Notes: generated from the letters alone by a model not told the origin. A stretch of 32,909 bases of DNA from Eubacteriales bacterium (GCA_028717405.1 JAQUNY010000003.1:1-32909), one strand, 5' to 3'; counted from the stretch's first letter, positions 14,345 to 22,292 are shown. Numbers and translations: made by a program.

Positions 14345-14887
14345 ATGTCAAGGCTAAAGGACAGATATAAAGAGGAATTTGCACCGGCACTGATGAAAAA
14401 ATTCAATTATGACAGTGTCATGCAAGTACCAAAACTTGAAAAAGTCGTTATCAACATGGGCGTCGGCGAAGTGAAAGATAACCCGAAGGCTATGGACGGT
14501 GCTGTCAGCGATATGACAATAATATCGGGACAGAAGCCGGTAGTCACAAAGGCAAGGAAGTCGGTGGCTGCGTTTAAACTGAGGGAAGGTATGAACATAG
14601 GCTGCAAGGTAACACTCAGGGGAGAAAGAATGTATGAGTTTGTTGACAAGCTTGTTAATGTTGCTCTTCCAAGGGTAAGAGACTTCAGGGGGGTTCCGGC
14701 AAATTCCTTCGACGGCAGGGGCAATTACACTGTGGGCATCAAGGAACAGCTGATATTTCCCGAGATAGTTTATGACAAGATAGACAAGATCAGAGGTATG
14801 GATATAACGTTTGTGACAACCGCAAAAAGCGATGAAGAAGCAAGGGAATTGCTGAGACTGATAGGTATGCCTTTCAGCCAGAATTAA
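14345..14887 (+). CDS. rplE: 50S ribosomal protein L5
   Basis: L5 binds 5S rRNA and touches the P-site tRNA and the 30S head. The 180-residue protein begins MSRLKDRYKEEFAPALMKKF and has MQVPKLEKVVINMGVGE, the signature TKARKSVAAFKLREGMNIGCKVTLRG and the C-terminal GMDITFVTTAKSDEEARELLRLIGMPF. The nearest Shine-Dalgarno, GGGAGG at 14325-14330, is 14 bp from the ATG, unusually far. No nearer start exists in frame. Confidence 0.98.
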   Translation: MSRLKDRYKEEFAPALMKKFNYDSVMQVPKLEKVVINMGVGEVKDNPKAMDGAVSDMTIISGQKPVVTKARKSVAAFKLREGMNIGCKVTLRGERMYEFVDKLVNVALPRVRDFRGVPANSFDGRGNYTVGIKEQLIFPEIVYDKIDKIRGMDITFVTTAKSDEEARELLRLIGMPFSQN

Positions 14888-14901
14888 TCAGGAGGTAGGT
14901 C

Positions 14902-15087
14902 ATGGCCAAGAAGAGCATGATAATAAAGCAAAAAAGGACCCCGAAGTTTAGCAGCAGGTCGTATAGCAGATGTAAGCTCTGCGGAAGACCTCACGCTTAT
15001 ATCAGGAAATTCGGGGTTTGCAGGATATGCTTCAGGGAGCTGGCTTATAAAGGCCAGATACCGGGACTTAAGAAGGCAAGCTGGTAA
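14902..15087 (+). CDS. rpsN: 30S ribosomal protein S14, zinc (type Z) form
   Basis: S14 binds the 30S head late in assembly. This is the short zinc-containing form: 61 residues with C24-X2-C27 and C40-X2-C43 (CKLC...CRIC). It opens MAKKSMIIKQKRTPKF and ends YKGQIPGLKKASW, both typical. AGGAGG (14890-14895) is 6 bp before the ATG. Bacteria under zinc limitation often hold a second, zinc-free copy elsewhere; none is in this window. Confidence 0.98.
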   Translation: MAKKSMIIKQKRTPKFSSRSYSRCKLCGRPHAYIRKFGVCRICFRELAYKGQIPGLKKASW

Positions 15088-15113
15088 CACCTATTTGGAA
15101 GGAGGTTCGAAGT

Positions 15114-15512
15114 ATGCAGATTACAGATGCGATTGCGGATATGCTTACCAGGATAAGGAATGCGAGCTCCGCAAAACATGAAACAGTTGAAATACCGTCA
15201 TCAAAGCTTAAGAAAGCCATAGCCGAAATTTTGTACGCAGAAGGCTATATCAGAGGTTTTCAGGAAATTTCTGATGGTAAACAGGGCGTTTTGAAAGTAA
15301 TGCTGAAGTACGCGGAGAACAAGAAGTCTACCATTACAGGCCTAAAGAGGATTAGCAAGCCGGGCCTCAGGGTATATGCGGACAGAGAGGAACTCCCCAG
15401 AGTACTTGGTGGCCTGGGGGTTGCAATCATTTCCACGTCCAGAGGGATAATGACGGACAGAAATGCAAGAAAAGAAGGCGTAGGAGGAGAAGTCCTTGCC
15501 TTCATATGGTAA
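15114..15512 (+). CDS. rpsH: 30S ribosomal protein S8
   Basis: S8 is a primary 16S rRNA-binding protein of the central domain and, in E. coli, the translational repressor of the spc operon. The 132-residue sequence starts MQITDAIADMLTRIRNASSA and ends with the signature STSRGIMTDRNARKEGVGGE. GGAAGGAGG upstream gives an 8-bp spacing. The following 66-bp gap to rplF is larger than average but shows no clear hairpin. Confidence 0.98.
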   Translation: MQITDAIADMLTRIRNASSAKHETVEIPSSKLKKAIAEILYAEGYIRGFQEISDGKQGVLKVMLKYAENKKSTITGLKRISKPGLRVYADREELPRVLGGLGVAIISTSRGIMTDRNARKEGVGGEVLAFIW

Positions 15513-15578
15513 TACGGTTGAGTTCAAGATTCTGAAAAGGGCTTAAAGCTCACAATTTTAAGAACCGGAGGTAGTAAA

Positions 15579-16130
15579 GTGTCAAGGATCGGGAAAATGC
15601 CTGTAATCCTCCCCGTCGGAGTAGAGGTAAAACTGGAGGAAGGGAACAGGCTTAGTGTAAAAGGGCCAAAAGGCTCCCTGACCGGAAAATTTCATAATGA
15701 AATGTTAATCAAAGTAGAGAGCGGAAGTATAAATATTGAAAGGCCCACTGATGGGAAGCTCCATAAGTCTCTCCATGGATTGACAAGAACACTTGTAAAC
15801 AATATGGTAACAGGAGTTTCATCAGGATTTGAAAAAGCACTGGAAGTCAACGGGGTTGGCTACAGGGCTCAGAAACAGGGTAACAAGCTTGTGATGACAC
15901 TCGGATATTCGCATCCTGTCGAAATGACCGAGCCTGAAGGGATAACGATCGATGTGCCGGCTCCGAACAAGATAATAGTAAAAGGAATGGACAAACAGCT
16001 TGTTGGCGAAACTGCTGCCAAGATCAGGATGAAGAGGCCGCCTGAGGTTTACAAGGGCAAGGGCATTAAATATGAGACCGAGAACATCAGGCGCAAAGAA
16101 GGCAAGACAGCCGGCAAGACGGCCAAGTAG
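15579..16130 (+). CDS. rplF: 50S ribosomal protein L6
   Basis: L6 lies near the GTPase-associated centre at the base of the L7/L12 stalk. The 183-residue protein has two related alpha/beta domains; the C-terminal signature RPPEVYKGKGIKYETENIRRKEGK is clear, as is the start SRIGKMPVILPVGV. The start codon is GTG at 15579, 6 bp after CGGAGGT (15566-15572), giving the expected N-terminus. Confidence 0.98.
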   Translation: MSRIGKMPVILPVGVEVKLEEGNRLSVKGPKGSLTGKFHNEMLIKVESGSINIERPTDGKLHKSLHGLTRTLVNNMVTGVSSGFEKALEVNGVGYRAQKQGNKLVMTLGYSHPVEMTEPEGITIDVPAPNKIIVKGMDKQLVGETAAKIRMKRPPEVYKGKGIKYETENIRRKEGKTAGKTAK

Positions 16131-16148
16131 CGGAGGGAGGTTTGAATT

Positions 16149-16517
16149 ATGAATAAAATGACAGACAAGAATAAAATCAGAAGCAGGATACATGCAAGGA
16201 TCAGGAAAAAGGTGAAAGGAACCTCCGAGCGACCGCGCCTTAATGTTTTCAGGAGCCTGAAGCATATTTATGCACAGATAATCGACGACACAGCAGGCAT
16301 CACCGTCGCTTCTGCTTCTACACTGGACGAGGAATATAAAAGCAAAAAAAGTTATGGCGGAAATAAAGCCGCAGCTGCCGAAATTGGCGCAATGATAGCA
16401 AAAAGAGCGACTGAAAAAGGCATAAAGGCAGTAGTTTTTGACAGAGGCGGATATATATATCACGGCAGGATCAAAGAACTTGCCGAAGCAGCAAGAAAAG
16501 AAGGATTGGAATTTTAA
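16149..16517 (+). CDS. rplR: 50S ribosomal protein L18
   Basis: L18 binds 5S rRNA and links it to the 50S central protuberance. The 122-residue protein has the basic N-terminus (KIRSRIHARIRKKVKG), the conserved RPRLNVFRSLKHIYAQIIDD and the end AVVFDRGGYIYHGRIKELAEAAR. GGAGGGAGG at 16132-16140 is 8 bp before the ATG. A second in-frame ATG at 16158 is possible but less well spaced. Confidence 0.98.
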   Translation: MNKMTDKNKIRSRIHARIRKKVKGTSERPRLNVFRSLKHIYAQIIDDTAGITVASASTLDEEYKSKKSYGGNKAAAAEIGAMIAKRATEKGIKAVVFDRGGYIYHGRIKELAEAARKEGLEF

Positions 16518-16534
16518 GGAGCGGAGGCATACAA

Positions 16535-17038
16535 ATGCAGAGAATTGACGCTAATGCATTGGGAGAGCTTAAAGAAAAAGTTGTTAACATAGGCCGTGTC
16601 ACCAAGGTTGTCAAGGGCGGAAGAAATTTCAGGTTCAGCGCGCTTGTAGTTGTTGGAGATGAGAACGGGCATGTGGGCGCAGGCACCGGTAAAGCGGCGG
16701 AAATACCCGACGCAATAAGAAAAGGGATAGAAGAGGCAAAGAAAAATATCATAAAAGTTCCGCTTGTTGAGACTTCTATACCTCACGAGGCTATAGGGGA
16801 TTACGGAGCGGGTAAAGTCCTCCTCAAACCGGCAGGGGAAGGAACCGGAGTAATAGCGGGCGGAGCTGTAAGGGCTGTCCTTGAGCTTGCGGGGATCCAT
16901 GACATAAAAACCAAATCGCTTGGCTCAAACAATCCTACAAATATGGTAAATGCGACAATGAACGGACTCTCACAGCTGAAGAAGGATGAGGATGTCGCCA
17001 GGCTCCGTGGTAAAAGTATCGAAGAAATAATGGCGTAA
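16535..17038 (+). CDS. rpsE: 30S ribosomal protein S5
   Basis: S5 acts in decoding accuracy and at the mRNA entry channel. The 167-residue protein has the double-stranded-RNA-binding-type N-terminal domain with the signature VVKGGRNFRFSALVVVGD and GHVGAGTGKAAEIPDAIRKG, then the C-terminal domain with AGIHDIKTKSLGSNNPTNMVNA. Mutations in the loop around residues 20-30 (here near KVVKGGR) are known to affect spectinomycin response in other species. CGGAGG is 7 bp before the ATG. Confidence 0.98.
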   Translation: MQRIDANALGELKEKVVNIGRVTKVVKGGRNFRFSALVVVGDENGHVGAGTGKAAEIPDAIRKGIEEAKKNIIKVPLVETSIPHEAIGDYGAGKVLLKPAGEGTGVIAGGAVRAVLELAGIHDIKTKSLGSNNPTNMVNATMNGLSQLKKDEDVARLRGKSIEEIMA

Positions 17039-17053
17039 GGAGGGCCTTTTCTT

Positions 17054-17233
17054 ATGGCGAAGTTAAAAATAACACTGGTTAAGAGTATAAACAGGGCCAA
17101 GATCAAACAGGTGGCTACCGTAAAGGCTCTTGGACTGAAGAAAATCGGCAGTTATGTGGAACAGGAAGATTGCCCTCAGATCAGAGGAATGATCAACAGA
17201 GTTTCACATCTGGTATCTGCGGAAGAGATATAG
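17054..17233 (+). CDS. rpmD: 50S ribosomal protein L30
   Basis: A 59-residue two-domain small protein of the 50S subunit. It begins MAKLKITLVKSINRAK and has QVATVKALGLKKIGSYVEQ and the C-terminal INRVSHLVSAEEI. AAGGAGGG (17037-17044) overlaps the rpsE stop and is 9 bp before the ATG. It stands between rpsE and rplO, the conserved place for rpmD. Some bacterial lineages lack L30; this genome has it. Confidence 0.97.
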   Translation: MAKLKITLVKSINRAKIKQVATVKALGLKKIGSYVEQEDCPQIRGMINRVSHLVSAEEI

Positions 17234-17248
17234 CGAGGAGGAAAACTC

Positions 17249-17692
17249 ATGAATTTAGGCGAACTAAAGTCATCATATCCAAATACAAAAGCACCTAAAA
17301 GAAAGGGCAGAGGCCCGGGCTCAGGCAATGGGAAAACTGCCGGCAGAGGCCATAAAGGCCAGAACGCACGTGCGGGAGGCGGAGTCAGACCCGGATTTGA
17401 AGGCGGCCAGATGCCGTTATTCAGAAGGATGCCCAAAAGAGGATTCAACAACAAGAGATTTGCTAAGGAATATGCAATCATAAAAATATCAGACCTTGAG
17501 GCCTTTGATGAAGATACCGTTGTAACAGCAGAGCTTCTTATGGAGAAGAATGTCATTAAAAAGGAACTGAGCGGATTGAAGGTTCTTGGCAACGGCGAGC
17601 TTAGCAAAAAACTGACAGTAAAAGCAGCAAAATTTACGAAGTCGGCTTCAGAAAAGATAGAGTCTGCAGGAGGAAAGGCAGAGGTGGTATAA
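17249..17692 (+). CDS. rplO: 50S ribosomal protein L15
   Basis: L15 is a late-assembly 50S protein threaded into 23S rRNA. The 147-residue protein has the glycine/arginine-rich N-terminal extension typical of the family (KRKGRGPGSGNGKTAGRGHK), then FEGGQMPLFRRMPKRGFNN, and a folded C-terminal domain with KVLGNGELSKKLTVKAAKF. GAGGAGG (17235-17241) is 7 bp before the ATG. Its stop codon is immediately followed by the secY ATG. Confidence 0.98.
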   Translation: MNLGELKSSYPNTKAPKRKGRGPGSGNGKTAGRGHKGQNARAGGGVRPGFEGGQMPLFRRMPKRGFNNKRFAKEYAIIKISDLEAFDEDTVVTAELLMEKNVIKKELSGLKVLGNGELSKKLTVKAAKFTKSASEKIESAGGKAEVV

Positions 17693-18985
17693 ATGGCCGG
17701 GATGCTTGAAACCATAGGTAATGCCTGGAAAATACCTGATTTGCGCAAAAAAATCTTCTATACTATCGCACTGCTTCTGGTCTTCAGAATGGGGTCGTTT
17801 ATTCCTGTCCCCGGACTGGATCCGGCAGCATTTGCAGCGCTGGTCGAACAGGGAGGCTCTCTGTTCGGATTCATAGACATAATAACCGGCGGCGCATTCA
17901 AGCTGGCAACTATCTTCGCAATGAGCATCACCCCGTACATCAACTCTTCAATTATAATGAACCTTCTGACAGTTGCGATCCCCAAACTCGAGCAGCTGGC
18001 AAAGGAAGGAGAGGAAGGCAGGAAAAAGCTGGCCCAATGGACACGCTACGGTACTGTAATACTTGGATTTGTTCAGGCAACCGGACTTTATTTCGGATTA
18101 GGAAGCTCGATAGTCGGCGGAAGGTCCATACTCAGCTTCATTACGATAACTCTGACTTTCACAGCCGGAACAGCCTTCCTGATGTGGCTCGGAGAGCAGA
18201 TAACCGAATATGGCATAGGAAATGGCATATCGCTTATTATCTTTGCCGGGATAGTTTCCAGAGGACCTTCGGGCGTGGCGACCCTGTTTGAGTATTACAG
18301 GCTTGGAAGGCTTGGAGCAGGCCTGTTTGGGATTGCTTCCCTTATACTTATAGCAGCACTTTTTGTAGTTGTTATCGCTGCAGTGGTTTGGGTGCAGCAG
18401 GCTGAGAGAAGGATACCTGTACAATATGCAAAAAGGGTCATCGGCAGGAAGATGTACGGCGGGCAAAGTACTCACATACCTATCAAGGTTAACCTCGCCG
18501 GAGTTATCCCCATAATTTTCGCCATGTCCATAATGATGTTCCCATCTACGATAGTAGGGTATTTCGGGATAGGATCTGAAAGCAAGATCGTGGATTTCTT
18601 CATGGAATGGCCCAACCACCTGAGTTATTCGCTTATTTCGGCATTGCTGGTCGTGTTTTTCACCTTTTTCTATACGATGATACAGTTTAATCCTATAGAA
18701 ATTGCCAACAATATGAAAAAGAACGGCGGATTCATCCCCGGAATAAGACCCGGAAAGCCTACTTCAGACTATTTATCCAGGGTACTTAACAGGATAACAT
18801 GGTTTGGAGCCCTTTTCCTGGCGTTAGTACAGATACTGCCGGCCATACTGGGATATGCTACAAAAATCCAGGGTATATGGTTCGCCGGCCCCGGGGTGCT
18901 CATACTTGTAAATGTTGCCCTTGATACCATAAAGCAAATGGAGTCCCAGATGCTGATGAGGCATTATAAAGGATTCCTTGAGTAA
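17693..18985 (+). CDS. secY: Protein translocase channel subunit SecY
   Basis: SecY is the ten-helix channel through which Sec substrates cross or enter the membrane. The 430-residue length is normal. Visible features are the N-terminal cytoplasmic helix, the first transmembrane segment with MGSFIPVPGLD, the plug-region segment GSLFGFIDIITGGAF, the signature around ITPYINSSIIMNLLTVAIP, the cytoplasmic loop VQQAERRIPVQYAKRVIGRKMYGG, and the later loop NPIEIANNMKKNGGFIPGIRPGKPT. The ATG is the codon right after the rplO stop, with GAGGTGG serving as Shine-Dalgarno inside rplO. adk follows after 86 bp. Confidence 0.98.
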   Translation: MAGMLETIGNAWKIPDLRKKIFYTIALLLVFRMGSFIPVPGLDPAAFAALVEQGGSLFGFIDIITGGAFKLATIFAMSITPYINSSIIMNLLTVAIPKLEQLAKEGEEGRKKLAQWTRYGTVILGFVQATGLYFGLGSSIVGGRSILSFITITLTFTAGTAFLMWLGEQITEYGIGNGISLIIFAGIVSRGPSGVATLFEYYRLGRLGAGLFGIASLILIAALFVVVIAAVVWVQQAERRIPVQYAKRVIGRKMYGGQSTHIPIKVNLAGVIPIIFAMSIMMFPSTIVGYFGIGSESKIVDFFMEWPNHLSYSLISALLVVFFTFFYTMIQFNPIEIANNMKKNGGFIPGIRPGKPTSDYLSRVLNRITWFGALFLALVQILPAILGYATKIQGIWFAGPGVLILVNVALDTIKQMESQMLMRHYKGFLE

Positions 18986-19000
18986 TCAGGAGGCGACGCG

Positions 19001-19036
19001 TTGCGTAAGGGATCTGCAGAGGGACAGCATGGTTGA
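19001..19036 (+). other. Possible 11-codon mini-ORF before adk
   Basis: A perfect AGGAGG (18988-18993) follows the secY stop but serves no known gene. Seven bases later a TTG opens a frame reading MRKGSAEGQHG and stopping at 19036. It could be a short leader ORF for adk or a relic. No homology can be judged at this size. Confidence 0.25.
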
Positions 19037-19051
19037 AATTTTTCTGCAGAT
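19012..19051. repeat. 9-bp inverted repeat before the adk ribosome-binding site
   Basis: ATCTGCAGA (19012-19020) and TCTGCAGAT (19043-19051) are exact inverted copies with a 22-nt loop. They end right before the adk Shine-Dalgarno GGAAGGAGG (19052-19060). A weak regulatory hairpin is possible. Confidence 0.5.
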
Positions 19052-19071
19052 GGAAGGAGGAACACTGTAAA

Positions 19072-19725
19072 ATGAATATTGTTATTTTGGGTGTTCCGGG
19101 AGCAGGAAAAGGCACACAGGCAAAAATGCTTTCTGAGCGCCTTAAAATACCGCACATTTCGACCGGAGACATCTTCAGGAATGCCATAAAAGAAGGCACT
19201 GAGCTGGGGAAGACTGCAGCGGACCATATTGAACAGGGAAAGCTTGTGCCGGATGACGTTACTTTTGGGATAGTGAAGGGCCGGATCGGAGAAAAGGACT
19301 GCAAAAACGGATTTCTGCTTGACGGATTTCCAAGAACGATGATTCAGGCTGAAATGCTTGATTCGCTGCTTGGAGAGACGGGACGCAAGGTCGACATCGC
19401 ATTGAATATCGATGTGCCTGATGCAGAGGTTATAGACAGGATATCGGGGAGGCTGGTATGCCCATCCTGCGGGGCGAATTACCACAAAAAAAGCAATCCG
19501 CCGCTTGAAGGGGGAATCTGCAGGGAATGTTCCGCCAGAGTGTTGCAGCGCAAGGATGATTTCTATGAAACTGTCGTAAAGAGGATAGAGACCTATCATC
19601 TTCAGACAAAGCCGCTGATCAGTCATTATAGTGATAAAGGCGTCATTGTGACTGTGAACGGGACCGGGGACATCACCGGGATCCACGACAGGATCATGAG
19701 CGAAGTACGGGGCCATACCAGGTGA
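19072..19725 (+). CDS. adk: Adenylate kinase, zinc-lid type
   Basis: Adk interconverts ATP + AMP and 2 ADP, balancing adenylates. The 217-residue protein has the P-loop GVPGAGKGT (7-15), the AMP-site segment STGDIFRNAI, LLDGFPRT (82-89) and a lid with four cysteines, C130/C133 and C150/C153, which bind structural zinc in Gram-positive-type enzymes. I start at ATG 19072 after GGAAGGAGG; an upstream in-frame start at 19033 would add 13 non-family residues. It overlaps map by 4 bp. Location between secY and map is conserved in Firmicutes. Confidence 0.98.
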   Translation: MNIVILGVPGAGKGTQAKMLSERLKIPHISTGDIFRNAIKEGTELGKTAADHIEQGKLVPDDVTFGIVKGRIGEKDCKNGFLLDGFPRTMIQAEMLDSLLGETGRKVDIALNIDVPDAEVIDRISGRLVCPSCGANYHKKSNPPLEGGICRECSARVLQRKDDFYETVVKRIETYHLQTKPLISHYSDKGVIVTVNGTGDITGIHDRIMSEVRGHTR

Positions 19726-20483
19726 TTACACTGAAATCACAAAGAGAGATCGCTCTTATACGAAATGCCGGTAAAATTATTGCGGAAGTGTTCGACATTA
19801 TTGCCGGGATGGCTAAGCCCGGAGTTGAGACTATAGAGCTCGACAGAGCCGCTGAAGCCTGTATAAGAAGAAGAGGCGCAATACCGTCGTTTAAAGGATA
19901 CCGGGGGATGCCCGGAACAGCGCCGTATCCTGCGAGTATATGTGCCTCTCTGAATGACCAGGTAGTACATGGGATACCTGACAGGACAGTTTTAAGAGAT
20001 GGTGACATCCTGAGCATAGACGTCGGGACTTATCTTGAAGGGTATCACGCTGATGCGGCAAGGACATTTGCTGTCGGGGACATAACCGAAACTGCCGCAA
20101 GACTGATCAGGGTAACAGAAGAAAGCTTCCGCAGGGGTATTGAGGAAGCTGTGCCCGGAAGGAGAATATCCGACGTTTCAGCCGCAGTACAGGCTTATGT
20201 AGAGCAGAACGGGTTTTCAGCAGTCAGGGATTATGTGGGGCACGGTATTGGAAAAGAGCTTCATGAGCCGCCTCAGATACCAAACTACAATACCGGCAGG
20301 AGAGGCCCCAGGATACAGGAAGGCATGACACTTGCCATTGAGCCCATGGTAAACGAAGGTGGTTTCCAGGTGAAGGTCACAGACAACGGATGGACTGTGA
20401 GGACTCTTGACGGAAAGCTTTCGGCTCATTATGAAAATACTGTGGCTGTGACCGGTGGGAAACCTGAGATATTGACAATATAG
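19722..20483 (+). CDS. map: Methionine aminopeptidase, type I
   Basis: Map removes the initiator methionine from nascent proteins. The 253-residue enzyme has all five dinuclear-metal ligands: D100 (SIDVG), D111 (HADAARTF), H174 (GHGIGKELHEPP), E207 (AIEPMV) and E238 (HYENTV), plus the substrate His in VVHGIP (H83). No N-terminal zinc-finger extension is present, so it is the short type I form. Translation starts at GTG 19722, overlapping the adk stop (GTGA) with coupling likely. The KOW gene starts 10 bp after its stop. Confidence 0.98.
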   Translation: MITLKSQREIALIRNAGKIIAEVFDIIAGMAKPGVETIELDRAAEACIRRRGAIPSFKGYRGMPGTAPYPASICASLNDQVVHGIPDRTVLRDGDILSIDVGTYLEGYHADAARTFAVGDITETAARLIRVTEESFRRGIEEAVPGRRISDVSAAVQAYVEQNGFSAVRDYVGHGIGKELHEPPQIPNYNTGRRGPRIQEGMTLAIEPMVNEGGFQVKVTDNGWTVRTLDGKLSAHYENTVAVTGGKPEILTI

Positions 20484-20492
20484 AGGTATATA

Positions 20493-20777
20493 ATGTATAA
20501 AGTAGTTCCCGGCCAGGTAGTATATTCAAAGGCCGGAAGAGATAAAGGAAGGGTTTTTATAGTACTTGAGGTTTGTGAAGATCCTGAAATGGAGTATGTC
20601 AGGATAGCGGACGGAAAGCTCAGGAAGGCGGATAAAGCCAAACTGAAAAAATTGAAGCACCTTATACCGACCGGTGATATAATAGGCGTTATTGAAACAA
20701 AGCTTAAGAGTAAAAACGAGGTTACGGATGCTGAAATAAGAAAGGCTTTGCGCGGGTTCAGCGGCAGCCGGACTTAA
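20493..20777 (+). CDS. KOW-domain RNA-binding protein (L14e-like)
   Basis: A 94-residue small basic protein. The N-terminal KOW segment reads VVPGQVVYSKAGRDKGRVFIVLEV and resembles archaeal/eukaryotic L14e-type KOW domains; the C-terminal part is Lys-rich (KADKAKLKKLKHL) and ends in a short helix (DAEIRKALRGF). The same kind of gene sits between map and infA in many Firmicutes (B. subtilis ybzG position), which supports a ribosome- or RNA-related role, but the function is not established. GAGG (20483-20486) overlaps the map stop and is 6 bp before the ATG. Confidence 0.9.
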   Translation: MYKVVPGQVVYSKAGRDKGRVFIVLEVCEDPEMEYVRIADGKLRKADKAKLKKLKHLIPTGDIIGVIETKLKSKNEVTDAEIRKALRGFSGSRT

Positions 20778-20813
20778 AAGAAAGCAAATAAAAACCAGGG
20801 AGGCTTAAAGGTT

Positions 20814-21032
20814 TTGTCGAAAGAAGATGTTATAGAGGTTGAAGGTAAAGTGCTGGAATCATTGCCAAACGCGATGTTTCAGGTCGAACTGGAAAATGGG
20901 CATAAGATCCTGGCCCATATTTCCGGAAAACTGAGGATGAATTTCATAAGAATACTGCCCGGTGATAAGGTCACGGTAGAACTTTCTCCGTATGACCTGT
21001 CGCGGGGAAGGATAAAATGGAGGACGAAATAA
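20814..21032 (+). CDS. infA: Translation initiation factor IF-1
   Basis: IF-1 occupies the 30S A site during initiation. The 72-residue OB-fold protein, SKEDVIEVEGKVLESLPNAMFQVEL then GHKILAHISGKLRMNFIRILPGD, is nearly identical in pattern to Firmicute IF-1 and of standard length. The start is the rare TTG at 20814, 10 bp after GGGAGG (20798-20803); no ATG exists that would preserve the conserved N-terminus. IF-1 shares one base with rpmJ (TAATG). Confidence 0.98.
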   Translation: MSKEDVIEVEGKVLESLPNAMFQVELENGHKILAHISGKLRMNFIRILPGDKVTVELSPYDLSRGRIKWRTK

Positions 21033-21145
21033 TGAAAGTCAAGCCGTCTATCAAGAAGATGTGCGAGAAGTGTAAAATAATAAGAAGAAAAGGCAGTGTA
21101 AGGGTTATATGTGATAACCCGAAGCATAAGCAGAAGCAGGGATAA
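21032..21145 (+). CDS. rpmJ: 50S ribosomal protein L36, zinc form
   Basis: The smallest ribosomal protein, 37 residues, stabilising 23S rRNA near the stalk base. It reads MKVKPSIKKMCEKCKIIRRK and ends CDNPKHKQKQG. The zinc ligands C11, C14, C27 and H32 are all present. It begins at the last base of the infA stop. It is followed by an unusually long 262-bp gap before rpsM. Confidence 0.97.
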   Translation: MKVKPSIKKMCEKCKIIRRKGSVRVICDNPKHKQKQG

Positions 21146-21407
21146 GGCGTTACAAGCGGAAACAACTGCCCGGGGCGGCTGCGTACGACAGGTTTTCTAA
21201 GTTGTACGACCCGGGGTGTTTATATATACAAATTCAGCGGCATACCTGTAAAGCTGCGGGAGGAGGAGCTCCAACCGAAGCCCTCCCCGACCGGACAAAG
21301 CCGGGCTGCTGGAATCGTGAAACAGGCTGCAGGCAAGGCAGCCGGAGAATAGGATTGCTGCAGGACAAAAAAAATGCGGCAACAACCAAACGGAGGTGTA
21401 TTTGAAG
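21146..21407 (+). promoter_or_regulatory. Structured leader between rpmJ and rpsM
   Basis: A 262-bp non-coding stretch at a junction that is often only tens of bp in Firmicutes. Stems I can pair by eye: CCCGGG (21169-21174) with CCCGGG (21210-21215), enclosing CGTACGAC (21182-21189) with GTTGTACG (21201-21208, one G:U); GGGAGG (21258-21263) with CCTCCC (21282-21287); CCGG/CCGG (21291-21304); GGCTGC (21325-21330) with GCAGCC (21338-21343); and TTGCTGC (21355-21361) with GCGGCAA (21376-21382, one G:U), just before the rpsM Shine-Dalgarno at 21391. A weak promoter (TTGTAC 21202, TATACA 21225) may lie within. This is a candidate autoregulatory RNA for the alpha operon. Confidence 0.55.
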
Positions 21408-21782
21408 ATGGCGCGTATCGCCGGAATTGACCTGCCAAGGGAAAAGAGAGTGGAAATAGGGCTCACCTATATATTCGGGATAGGCAGATCTAAATCCAAC
21501 GAGATTTTGGCAAAAACAGGTGTAAGTCCTGACACAAGGATCAGAGACCTGACAGATGATGAAATAAGCAGACTCAGAGAGATTATCGATAAGGAATTCA
21601 AGGTTGAGGGCGATCTCCGCAGAGAAGTTGCTCTTAACATAAAGCGCCTTACCGAAATAGGATGTTACAGGGGACGCAGACACCGTCAGGGATTACCGGT
21701 CAGAGGGCAGAGGACAAAGACCAATGCCAGGACCAGAAAAGGACCGGTTAAGACAGTTGGCGTTCAGAGAAAGAAAACATAG
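21408..21782 (+). CDS. rpsM: 30S ribosomal protein S13
   Basis: S13 sits on the 30S head and forms bridges to the 50S subunit and P-site tRNA. The 124-residue protein begins MARIAGIDLPREKRVEIGLTYI and has the helix-two-turn-helix region and the signature YRGRRHRQGLPVRGQRTKTNART. I start at ATG 21408, about 10 bp after GGAGGTG (21392-21398); a TTG at 21402 and GTG at 21396 upstream would add atypical residues. It opens the alpha part of the superoperon after the structured gap. Confidence 0.98.
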   Translation: MARIAGIDLPREKRVEIGLTYIFGIGRSKSNEILAKTGVSPDTRIRDLTDDEISRLREIIDKEFKVEGDLRREVALNIKRLTEIGCYRGRRHRQGLPVRGQRTKTNARTRKGPVKTVGVQRKKT

Positions 21783-21801
21783 AGGAGGCTGGCATATTTA
21801 A

Positions 21802-22206
21802 ATGGCAACCAAAGCTGCAGCAACAAAAAAAGTAACCAGGAAAAAAAGAGAACGTAAGAATATCGACCGCGGGGCGGCACATATACAGTCCAGTTTTAAT
21901 AACACTATTGTAACGCTTACAGACACAGCAGGAAACGCTCTTTCGTGGGCAAGCTCCGGAGGGCTGGGATTCAGGGGCTCAAGGAAGAGCACCCCGTTTG
22001 CCGCTCAAATGGCGGCTGAGACCGCTGCCAAAGCGGCTATGGAACATGGACTGAAAACTGTTGAAGTATATGTAAAGGGACCGGGATCAGGCAGAGAAGC
22101 CGCTATCAGGGCGCTTCAGGCTGCAGGGCTTGAAGTGAGCCTCATCAAGGATGTCACTCCTATCCCGCATAACGGCTGCAGACCTCCCAAAAGAAGAAGG
22201 GTCTGA
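21802..22206 (+). CDS. rpsK: 30S ribosomal protein S11
   Basis: S11 lines the platform of the 30S subunit near the mRNA exit and E site. The 134-residue protein has an Ala/Lys-rich N-terminus (ATKAAATKKVTRKKRERK), then GAAHIQSSFNNTIVTLTDTAG, the signature VYVKGPGSGREAAIRALQAAG and the end PHNGCRPPKRRRV. AGAGGAGG (21781-21788) is 13 bp before the ATG, slightly far. An 86-bp gap without obvious hairpin precedes rpsD. Confidence 0.98.
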   Translation: MATKAAATKKVTRKKRERKNIDRGAAHIQSSFNNTIVTLTDTAGNALSWASSGGLGFRGSRKSTPFAAQMAAETAAKAAMEHGLKTVEVYVKGPGSGREAAIRALQAAGLEVSLIKDVTPIPHNGCRPPKRRRV

Positions 22207-22292
22207 GAAATGACAGCCGCTTCACCTTTAGCAATACCAGGAATATTTTATCGCATCCGCATCGCGGACAGACAGACAGGAGGTCAATATTA

